Below, piece after piece: positions 18,595-26,800 of a DNA stretch of 56,872 bases. Below the pieces are notes generated by a model, which made no database searches, had not been told where the DNA came from, and saw only the letters and a program-made list of their open reading frames with translations. Position 1 is the stretch's first letter. Each line of letters begins with the position of its first letter. The translations under genes were made by a program, and so were the position numbers. The stretch spans positions 1 to 56,872 of the forward strand of contig NZ_JACEHH010000057.1 in assembly GCF_014154935.1 (NCBI RefSeq). Direction: 5' to 3'. Source of the DNA: Stieleria mannarensis (GTDB taxonomy: Bacteria; Planctomycetota; Planctomycetia; Pirellulales; Pirellulaceae).

Positions 18595-19335
18595 TCAATC
18601 GTTACCAGTGCGGCGAAGACTTTGTGCCATTTGGTCCAAACTTTTCGCGTGGATACGACTCGCCCAACTCTTGCTGATCCCAACGCGGTCGGCGGCTTCG
18701 GTCAGTGAAAAACCTTCGAAATAGATCGTCGAGATCAATCGTTTTGCGTCATTGGGCAGCTCGTCGACCAATTTGCGTAGCGTTGTTTGCATTTCGCGGT
18801 TTGCAACGACCTTGCTGGGGATCTCGTGCTGATCGGGCGCCTGGGCCAAAAGGTTCGTTTCGGAATCCTCGTCTCCGCTGGCCAGATAGACGATCGCCAG
18901 CCGCTCGGCCATCTTGCCCAACCAATCGGCATCTTCGGTGGGGCTGGAGTTTTCGCCACCGCCGTTGCCCGCCGACGATTCGCCCCGCAACACGTCCTCG
19001 GCCATGTCGCGAAATCGCATCCGCCGCAACCGCGCACGGCTGGTCCAATTCATCTTCGACACCCCGTCGTAGATCGCCCCCCGCACCCGGTAGTAGGCGA
19101 ACGTGGTGAAGCGGGTGCCGCAGTCGGGATCGAATTTTTGGGCCGCTTCGGCCAACCCCAGCTGCCCGTAGGCGATCAGGTCATCCAGGTCCATCGGGAT
19201 CGGCAGCGAGCGATGCACTCGCATCGCCAGCGAATGCACCAAGCCCTGGGCTTCGTTGATCAAATCGGCCGGCGATTCGGCACCACCGGGTGATTCATCG
19301 CTGGACGGGGCATTCTCACCGGACGGGGCATTCAC
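18595..19335 (-). CDS. Sigma-70 family RNA polymerase sigma factor, sigma-28 (FliA/WhiG)-like
   Basis: A 246-residue sigma factor. Region 2 (LVHSLAMRVHRSLPIPMDLDDLI then AYGQLGLAEAAQKFDP) and the block YYRVRGAIYDGVSKMNW correspond to the sigma-28 signature IRGAMLDEVRK-W. Region 4 ends in a helix-turn-helix (FSLTEAADRVGISKSWASRIHAKSL). I prefer the GTG at 19335 over the longer frame to 19398. This GTG overlaps the stop of the preceding gene as GTGA and has GGGAG 7 bases upstream, a classic coupled start. Sigma-28 proteins usually drive flagellar or developmental genes. Its place inside the T6SS operon suggests it directs transcription of this operon or its effectors. That target is inference. 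Confidence 0.9.
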   Translation of the reverse strand: MNAPSGENAPSSDESPGGAESPADLINEAQGLVHSLAMRVHRSLPIPMDLDDLIAYGQLGLAEAAQKFDPDCGTRFTTFAYYRVRGAIYDGVSKMNWTSRARLRRMRFRDMAEDVLRGESSAGNGGGENSSPTEDADWLGKMAERLAIVYLASGDEDSETNLLAQAPDQHEIPSKVVANREMQTTLRKLVDELPNDAKRLISTIYFEGFSLTEAADRVGISKSWASRIHAKSLDQMAQSLRRTGND

Positions 19336-19742
19336 GATTCCGCTCCCAAAGAGTTCCAAAGCCGCTCGATTCGGCGACGACTGTGCTCGTGGGACCATAA
19401 TGCCCCGCCGACTTCGTCATACAACTCTGCCGGCAAATGGCGTGCCCGTGCCCCCAGGCGATGCTTCAACACCGCCTTGGCAATCAGGACAAATAGCCCT
19501 GGATCAATCGCATGGTCTTGATGCCGACGGTGAAACTTGCGGAGCGCGTCGAGCAGCTGCCGCGAATCCTCTTGGCTCCGCACCAGCGTCTCACCCAACA
19601 CCTCTTGCAGCAGTCGCTGATTCTGGCTGGGCGTCTGGCTGGGCGTCTGCCGCTGTTGGCCACCCTGCGCGCCGCGCGATGCGTCGTCGTCGTCGCGGTA
19701 ACGCGTGTAGGTTCCGCGCGACGGTGAGGGCTGGGCTGACAT
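19332..19742 (-). CDS. Conserved-position unknown protein in the T6SS operon
   Basis: A 136-residue soluble, basic protein. The N-terminal ~45 residues are disordered (Ser/Gln/Asp-rich, TPSQTPSQNQ). The rest is predicted helical (LLQEVLGETLVRSQEDSRQL, DPGLFVLIAKAVLKHRLG, RRRIERLWNSLG). I recognise no family. It starts 12 bases after the TssM-like gene and is translationally coupled to the sigma factor by a GTGA overlap. Such coupling often marks a regulator-partner pair, so an anti-sigma or co-regulator role is conceivable but unproven. Confidence 0.75.
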   Translation of the reverse strand: MSAQPSPSRGTYTRYRDDDDASRGAQGGQQRQTPSQTPSQNQRLLQEVLGETLVRSQEDSRQLLDALRKFHRRHQDHAIDPGLFVLIAKAVLKHRLGARARHLPAELYDEVGGALWSHEHSRRRIERLWNSLGAES

Positions 19743-19754
19743 CGGACGCTCGTT

Positions 19755-21440
19755 TCACTCTGCGTTAAAGTACCAGATCAAAAGTCCCACGATCGTCGCG
19801 ACCAAGGCTCCGTTGACGACCATCAAGATGCGAACGCCGGTCTGCATCCGATCTTCTTCGGCCAACGCTTCGCTGCCCCATTCCAATTCTTCTTCTTCGT
19901 TGGTCGCTTTTTTGAACACGCTGGCCAGGAACGCTTGGCGATCGGGCATCGCGCCACTGGCGACGAAATAGCAACCGCTAAACAACAACGGTTCGCCGTC
20001 ACTCAGGTGTGGGCCGGCGGCGTTGATCGCGTAAGCCGACTTGATCAAATGCGCCAGCCGCGGTTGGAACGTCGACCGAATTCGGCACAGCAGCGAATAC
20101 AAGTGTCGGTTCCCCGGCTTGCTCAGCCCGTCGCCTTCGCGAAACAACAAGTACGACCAGTCTTCGAACGCCCCGCAGGCATGTTTGACCACGGCGTCCA
20201 ACTGCGGAGCGGTCGGCAAATTCCACAACCCGTAACCTTTGCCGAACCGCTGCACCGACGAGCGTTCCGCACCGACGCGTCGAACCAGTTCGCGGAATCC
20301 GGTTTCCAGTTCCATCGAGTCGACCACGTGGGTCACGCTGCAACGCACCCGCAGCGCCCCGCGCAGGCAGGCCAGGTCGGCTTTGAGTGCAATCAGGATT
20401 TGGTTGACCATGTCTTGCGAGCCGTCGGCCAAAAAACGGAACGGGGTGGAAACGATCACGCCGTTGATCGGGCACAGCGGGTCACGCAAGCGACGAAACA
20501 GCCGACACAGGTACGCCAACCGCGCCGTCGCCATGCTGGCATCGCTGGGGGTCAGAATCGCGCTGGCGATGCCACCGCCCTGCGGCTGCATCGGATTTTT
20601 GATCCCACCGGAAACATCGCCGACCATCATCGTCCCACGCATGTCCGCGCCCTGATTCTGCGGGGGGACGGGAATGTTCAGCCCGGCAATGGTATTTCGG
20701 ACATCGGCCGAATAAGCCGACGCATTGCCGCCGGCCGGGGGCATCGGCGGACGCATCGCCGCGGCCGGGGTTTGCCCCATCGAACTGACATCCATCGTGC
20801 GATCGGCCTGGAACGGCTGCGGCGCACCGGGCATCTGCCCCGGCACGATCGTCGAATCCCGCGGCGAACCGAGCAGCTTGCTCAGCTGGCAGCACTCGGT
20901 GCAGACCACATAAATCGCTTGCTGGTTGGCGAACACATGGATCGGCGCCGGCCCCAGCGGGGCACGCACCGGGAACTGGGTGTTGGACGTCGCCATGAAT
21001 GCATTGACCGATTCGACCGTCCCCGGGCCGGCGATCAAAAAGATCGGCGTCTCGGAGGGATCGATCGATTGCTCCTCCATCGCCGCCAGTGCCGTCTCCC
21101 AGGCGCGGTCGATGTCGGGGAACGCCGACGGTTCGCCTTCCAACCACAACTTGAGGGCAAACCAAACGACGACCGGGATCGCCACGACCAGGGCAAAGAT
21201 CGCCGGCAGTTCACGCCAGTAGAAGCTGGCCTTCTGTTCGGTCTGGTCGGTATAAAAACGAATGATCGCCCAAACGATGGCGACGATCAGCAAGCCGAAG
21301 AACAGCAGCCATGCGGCCCGCGCCTGCAGCGACAGTCCCAAAATGCGTTTGGGCGAACTGATGACGCTGCTGGGAATCCGCGCCAACAGGCGAAACGGGT
21401 ACAAGACCGCGTCGACAAAACTACGTATCGCGCTGCCCAT
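19755..21440 (-). CDS. Reduced TssM/IcmF-like T6SS inner-membrane protein lacking P-loop and periplasmic domain
   Basis: A 561-residue protein with two N-terminal transmembrane helices (~42-62 and ~77-99), as in TssM. The cytoplasmic part aligns by eye with the TssM GTPase-like domain: TPIFLIAGPGTVESVNAFMA (131-150) sits where TssM has its Walker A, but the GxxGxGKT motif is gone; PINGVIVSTPFRFLADG (324-340) matches the PLNGVI block. A Met/Pro/Gly-rich linker fills ~200-290. The protein ends just after a third transmembrane helix (~538-558), so the roughly 600-residue periplasmic region of canonical TssM is absent. It sits 22 bases after tssL, the normal partner gene, with GGGGAG before the ATG. 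The TssM assignment rests on topology, the PINGVI block and context. Confidence 0.75.
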   Translation of the reverse strand: MGSAIRSFVDAVLYPFRLLARIPSSVISSPKRILGLSLQARAAWLLFFGLLIVAIVWAIIRFYTDQTEQKASFYWRELPAIFALVVAIPVVVWFALKLWLEGEPSAFPDIDRAWETALAAMEEQSIDPSETPIFLIAGPGTVESVNAFMATSNTQFPVRAPLGPAPIHVFANQQAIYVVCTECCQLSKLLGSPRDSTIVPGQMPGAPQPFQADRTMDVSSMGQTPAAAMRPPMPPAGGNASAYSADVRNTIAGLNIPVPPQNQGADMRGTMMVGDVSGGIKNPMQPQGGGIASAILTPSDASMATARLAYLCRLFRRLRDPLCPINGVIVSTPFRFLADGSQDMVNQILIALKADLACLRGALRVRCSVTHVVDSMELETGFRELVRRVGAERSSVQRFGKGYGLWNLPTAPQLDAVVKHACGAFEDWSYLLFREGDGLSKPGNRHLYSLLCRIRSTFQPRLAHLIKSAYAINAAGPHLSDGEPLLFSGCYFVASGAMPDRQAFLASVFKKATNEEEELEWGSEALAEEDRMQTGVRILMVVNGALVATIVGLLIWYFNAE

Positions 21441-21462
21441 CTTTATCGACTCCCCACAATGA

Positions 21463-22101
21463 TCATGGCCACACCAACATTTTTCCGATCCCCACGGCGA
21501 CCGCGGCCAGCAACACGCAACAGATCACCGAGCTGATCAACAGGTACTTTCCCTCCAGCGGCGGTGCGCCTTGGCCGGGACGACCTTGTTCGAGGATCGG
21601 CGGACGGCCCTGTCCCAATTGAATCGCCATCCCGGTCCGCCGGGCCCATTCCTCCAACGACGCCGGCACGCCGAAGTGTTCGTGTTGGGCGGTCGCCTCG
21701 GGGTCTGCGTAAAGCCCGCGGAACCCCAGCACGACGCAGACGTAAAACACTTCCAACGCGTCCTTCTGCGGCAACTCCGTCGCCTTTTGACTCTGTTCGT
21801 AAAACTTGGAAAACGCGCTCGTGCTTTTGAAGATCTGGAACTCCAACCGGTTCTGTTCCCACCAATTGCTGCCGTCCCAAGCCGCTTCGATCAACAAATC
21901 ATCGACCCAGGCGACCAGGGCGTATTTGGCTAGCTCCCAATCAGGGCGACGGCCGAGCATATTTTCGGCGTTGTCCAACAACCCTCGGATCTTCGCGCTG
22001 ATGTCCTCCGGGCTGGGGCTCTTGTTCGCCTCGATTTCATCCACGACGGACGAAACGTACATGAAGACGGGGTCGACGGCGGCGGCGAATTCAGGCGACA
22101 T
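21463..22101 (-). CDS. tssL: T6SS inner-membrane protein TssL (DotU family)
   Basis: A 212-residue DotU-family protein: an N-terminal helical cytoplasmic domain with the conserved KYALVAWVDDLLIEAAW (about 62-78), WWEQNRLEFQIF and FYVCVVLGFRGLY blocks. A single C-terminal transmembrane helix follows (~182-206, LLISSVICCVLLAAVAVGIG). There is no OmpA-type peptidoglycan-binding extension. TssL normally forms the membrane complex with TssM and connects to TssK of the baseplate, both of which flank it here. Confidence 0.93.
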   Translation of the reverse strand: MSPEFAAAVDPVFMYVSSVVDEIEANKSPSPEDISAKIRGLLDNAENMLGRRPDWELAKYALVAWVDDLLIEAAWDGSNWWEQNRLEFQIFKSTSAFSKFYEQSQKATELPQKDALEVFYVCVVLGFRGLYADPEATAQHEHFGVPASLEEWARRTGMAIQLGQGRPPILEQGRPGQGAPPLEGKYLLISSVICCVLLAAVAVGIGKMLVWP

Positions 22102-22160
22102 AGAGGAAAAGGGTTGATCCGAGGCGAAAATAGGGCGCGCCGGTGGCGGCGATCGGGGTC

Positions 22161-23621
22161 TCAGTCTTCGGCGGTGGGCACGGCGAACAAACTTAGCTTA
22201 AGCGTGGCGTCGACGCCTTGATCCTTGATCTGCAGTTCCTTCTTTCCCTGCAGCGTTGCCAAGTTCGCGATCAACGCCTCTTTAAATCGGACACCCAGCC
22301 GCGGTGAGTCGTCCGAGCGTAGATCCTCCCACGCCGGCCCGCTTTTGTTGACGCTGTAGAACAGCCAGTTGTCGCCTTGTGGAAGCGCCCTTGGGGCTTT
22401 CGTTTCGGTGATTTTCAGTCCGTCTTGCCGAAAACGGAACATGAAATCGACCTTCTCGCTTTTCCCCAACTTCCAATCCAACCGACCGATCTCCAGCAAT
22501 TCACGACACTGGGCCGCCGTGATCTGCTCGTACTGAACTCCAATGTACCATTCCCAGCCCTTGCTCATCCATTTCTGGTCCAGCGAAACTTCTTGGCCCT
22601 TGCCGGCACCGATGAAGTCGCGTCGCTCGAACTTGTATTCCTGGACTTCGGTGATCAGCGTGCGAATCTCTTCCAAGACCCAGCGAAAGATTCGCGCCAG
22701 GTCGTCGTGGTCGTACATCGGGATCTCGCCCGGGCGACGATCGGAGCGAAAGATCGAAAGCGACCCGACGATCCGGCACAGGTCGGTGTAGGCGACGTGC
22801 GGGTGCACCCCCCGGGCAAACGCCAACGACCGCAGCGATCCGTAGCCCGCGTTGAGGGCGGTCAACATCAGCAACCGGTTCATGTCACCGGCCTCGGGGG
22901 CGCCCTGCATGATCCCGCGGGTGATGACCTGGGAACTGAGCACTTCGATCTTTTGACCGATGATGTCGTAAGCGGCACGCACATAGTCGCGTGCCAATTC
23001 CGGCCAGGCGTCACAGCCCAACACCGGCGGGATGTAGTCGCTGTCCAATTCTGGCGCCGCTTCGGCCGCACCGGAGCGTTTGATCCGAGCGATCGGCAGC
23101 GTTTCATAGCCGGCCAGGTTGTCGGTTCCTAACAGAATCTGAACATTCAACGTCCGCAGCGAAATCTCTTGCTCGTTGCCGCCGGCGTTTTCATCGGCGA
23201 CCGTGCCGGGAAGTCCCACAAAACGATGCTGTCCGCCACGCTCGGGCAACGTGTTGGGGCGACCGAGTCGAAGCTTGGGGACGGCCAAGAACACGTCGAT
23301 CGATTCGACTTGATCAAACGCATCGGACAAACTTCGCTTGACCGATCCACCTGTTTTACCCAAGTCCACACGGTCGGGTTGTTGTGCCGAGTCGATCCAG
23401 ATCACCGTGCCGTCGCGCAGCCGCGCCTGGCATTCGCTCAATTCGAACTGACCGTTGGCGATCGCTTCGCGGCTGAAACTGATCTGCCGAAGGCCGTAGT
23501 TGTATCCGTGATCAAGCGCAACGTGTTGTCTCGCATTCTCGTCGATACTTCGTTCGGCAGCCTGCATGTGATGGGGCCGTAAAAACATCCCCTCTAACCA
23601 AGCAACACTCTCGTTGTGCAT
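22161..23621 (-). CDS. tssK: T6SS baseplate-to-membrane connector TssK (ImpJ/VasE)
   Basis: A 486-residue TssK protein, which trimerises and links the TssEFG baseplate to TssL/TssM. The first residues (VAWLEGMFLRPHHMQAAERS) are the diagnostic N-terminal block. Further family segments are FDQVESIDVFLAVPKL, LLMLTALNAGYGSLRSLAF and VFDLCRIVGSL-like sequence (TDLCRIVGSLSIF). It is the first gene of the operon. AAGGAG lies about 12 bases upstream of the ATG, and the 181-base gap to the divergent 1580-residue gene should hold the promoter. Confidence 0.94.
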   Translation of the reverse strand: MHNESVAWLEGMFLRPHHMQAAERSIDENARQHVALDHGYNYGLRQISFSREAIANGQFELSECQARLRDGTVIWIDSAQQPDRVDLGKTGGSVKRSLSDAFDQVESIDVFLAVPKLRLGRPNTLPERGGQHRFVGLPGTVADENAGGNEQEISLRTLNVQILLGTDNLAGYETLPIARIKRSGAAEAAPELDSDYIPPVLGCDAWPELARDYVRAAYDIIGQKIEVLSSQVITRGIMQGAPEAGDMNRLLMLTALNAGYGSLRSLAFARGVHPHVAYTDLCRIVGSLSIFRSDRRPGEIPMYDHDDLARIFRWVLEEIRTLITEVQEYKFERRDFIGAGKGQEVSLDQKWMSKGWEWYIGVQYEQITAAQCRELLEIGRLDWKLGKSEKVDFMFRFRQDGLKITETKAPRALPQGDNWLFYSVNKSGPAWEDLRSDDSPRLGVRFKEALIANLATLQGKKELQIKDQGVDATLKLSLFAVPTAED

Positions 23622-23802
23622 CGCTGTCGTGTTCTCCTTACCCGGGGCGTCAGCCGTCTGCCGTCAGTAATCGCATCGTTGCGGTCAATTCCGTTGCCAT
23701 CAATTCTACTGTGCTCTGATACTCTAGCAGGTGTCGGGTATCGTTCCCACTAGGTAAACTTTTCCCATAGGGATCAGACTTCTTCCGTGGGATCGCAATC
23801 AG
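23622..23802. promoter_or_regulatory. Divergent intergenic region, probable promoters of the T6SS operon and the 1580-residue gene
   Basis: A 181-base gap between two genes transcribed away from each other; only here can an operon promoter upstream of tssK lie. I see no convincing -35/-10 pair for sigma-70, nor a good sigma-28 or sigma-54 match. GTGGGAAC near 23744-23751 on the bottom strand is a weak ECF-like motif only. Confidence 0.4.
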
Positions 23803-26800
23803 ATGAGCACCTCAGGCAAATACGGCGAGCGACAATCGTGGCGGCGTGCCGGAAGCGGTCAAGCTGGGAAGCGAAAAACGATCAAGGCACTGCTGACGCT
23901 CGTCGCGATCGCGCTGACGCTGCTGTTCCTGTACATGTTGATGCCGGGCCCGAGTCGACAATTGATCACGATTCTGGTTTCCAACGACTATGACACCGAC
24001 GTCGTCACGCCGCCGATGTTCGGCGCAAGCGCGCGACAGGCTTTGAAATCGCAGCTCCAGGCGGAAGACGTGCGCGGCAATTGCGAGGTGATCGGCAGCA
24101 GCTTTCAGCAAACCGAGATCGTGTCGAAATACTTGGGCGATCCCGACGACACCGTGATGGTGATCTTGCGGGGCTATCTGATGCGGGACGACCAAGATCG
24201 CCCCTCCCTGGCGTGCAGCGATCTTGCGATCGGCCCGTCGCCCCAGTCGCCACGCGGACTGTTGCCGCTGACCGAGATTCTGGAGCCGCTGGCGACCCAA
24301 ACGCCGAAATCGTTCCGCGGCACACGGCTGGTGGTGATCGACGCCGAACCGCTGGCCGCCCAACCCTCGCTGGGCCAATGGAACGATGAAGTCTTTGCCC
24401 AGCTTGACGAAACGATCACACAATTGACCGGCCCCGCGGCCGACCGAGTCTGGCTGCTGGTGACGCGTGGGCCGATGCAGAACGTGGGCTGGGATCCGCA
24501 CACACACCTGCCGTTGTCGACCCAAACGCTGTTGGACGGGATTCAAGGCGGCGCGGATCTGGACGGGGATCTGAAGATCGAATTGGACGAATTGTGTGCG
24601 TTCATCTCCGATCACTACCAGCGCATGCCACGCAACAACGAAACCGACAGCCCTCGCGTCATGCTGTTTCAGGGCGGCAGCGGACGTGTCGATTCAAGCG
24701 ACTTGACCAGCGACGACTTGGATGTTTGGATCGCCCGCGTCGATCCGGCGACGGCGGACGAAACGGGCGAAGGCGAAGAAGGCACGCCGGACGACTCGGG
24801 CGAACTGGCCGATGATCTCGCCGACAAAATTTCCCGATCGCGACCACGCACGCCGGCGATCACCCCGGTTGTGTTGCAGACACCGCCGGGCGAAACGACT
24901 CCGCCTGCCGCGGTCGCCGCCGGCAGCGGCGATGACCGGCCCGATACCGCAGCGACGTCAGCCGATCCCGCCGCTGCGAAGACGCCCGCCGAAGCCCCTG
25001 CCGCCCAGACGCCGCCGACAGGCAACGGCGGCCCGACCGCGGCGTTGACGTTTTGGGACATCCGCGACCAATTCGAATCAGTCCCCCTGGCCGGATCGGG
25101 CGACGACCAGGACGTCAGCGCGATCGCGCTGGCACCGCACTTGTGGCGGCGCGTGTTGGTGCTGGTGCTCGCCGGCCAAGTCAAAGATTTCGACCCGGCG
25201 TCACCGACCCAAACGCCGCGGCAAGTCGCCAAGGATTTGTTAGAGCTGCAACGCATTGTCAAAGGGCAAACGTCCGCCGGGGCAATCGGCGACACGATCT
25301 CCGACGACATCGTCAGCCGGCTCCGACGAATCGTTTTGGACCACCGGGCGGCGCGACGGGGAGTTCGTTCGGATCGGCGAATTCGCTCCGCCGATGCGCT
25401 GCAGCACGCGGTCGCGGTGTCGCGATCGAGACTTTGGGCGTGGTTGGAATTTCAACGCCAAGCCGCGCTCGGCGGCGCCCCGATCCCCGACCAGGGGATC
25501 AACGACGCGGCGCTCCAGGCCGAACGCACACTGGCCGAGGGCGGCGGGGCCGAGACTCCCGACCAGGGGACACTCGACCGCCAGCTATCGCGACTGCACA
25601 GTGCGATCAACGTGTTCGACCGCAACGTCGAAGGCGCCGTCAATCAGTTGCTCGCCGGATTCGCGTTGGACGATCCGTCCCGCACCTGGGAACTCAATCG
25701 CGTCGCTTGGGCTTGGCTACGCAGCCCGCTTCCCACCGGCGACCAGCGGCGACGGCTGGAGGCGGCGCTGATGAAAGCACGCTTCGATCCGACCGACACC
25801 GAGGATCGAAAGGTCGATTGGGGCAACATCACGTTCGCCTTGCCCGCCGCGCCGCAACGCCCCCTTGATGCGATTGCCAAATACCGTTCGGAACTGTCGC
25901 GATTCGAAAACCCACGCGACGACGGCGGCAACGCCGGTTCGGCCGGCAACACCGATTGGAAAACCACCCTCCAGCAGGGCGACGACCAGCAGGCCGCGTT
26001 CGCCGATCGGCTTGCCGCGTCCTTGCGAATCGACCCGCGTATCAATCTGGTTGCCGACGGCCATCCGATCGTTCATTCGATCACCCCGAAACCGGTCGTG
26101 CGAAATCCCAGCGTGGTGATCCTGGACGACAGCGGTCAGAAGCTGGGTGATTCGGCGGTCGTGCGATTGGAAACGATGCAGGACACCCGCAAGCTGACGC
26201 TGCGAATCGATCCCGGCCGCGATCATCCCGTTCGATTGTTGGTCAGCGCCGATCTGCGCTCGTCGACGGGCGATTTCGGGCCGCCGCGCGCCCGAGTCGC
26301 GTGGACGTCGCCCGGTTTGGTCCCCGACCGTCCCGGCGCACCGGTCGCGGTGGCCATCGACGGCGATTCGTCACGCGACCTGTCGCTGGAGATCCGGCCC
26401 GCCGATTTGGCCAGGCGCGGCGATGATTTGCAACTCCGTCTACAGATCCGTGCCGACCGGGTGGCCGACGAAATCGAAGGCGTGGTTGGGATTTATTCGT
26501 TGCCGATCGAATTGCCGCGCGAAAACCGATTGCGATTGGTCGCGTCGTCCCCGCCGGGAATCGGTTGCTCCCGAGAAGTGCTCAGTGACGAGGGCAGCCT
26601 GCCGGGCGGGCTTTGGTTGCGGACCTTCAACGGCCGCAAGACCCCGTTTCGATTCGAGGTGTTCAATGAATCCGGCAAAGCCTGCATGGCCAAGGTCTGG
26701 TTGATCAAGCTGCCCAAGCCGATGCCCGATGACGTGGCCGCCTATTGGCCCGACTTCGCCGCCAACCTGTACTCCAACCCGGCCGGCGGGATCCTGGACG

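Noticed and set aside
19935..21536. 533-codon plus-strand frame, Arg/Gln/His-rich
   Set aside because: Antisense to the TssM-like and tssL genes; composition is that of a GC-rich shadow frame without any domain.
23741..23790. Possible sigma-28 promoter (TAAACTTT followed by a spaced TCAGACTT)
   Set aside because: The second half does not resemble GCCGATAA, and the orientation points to the 1580-residue gene only; the match is no better than chance.
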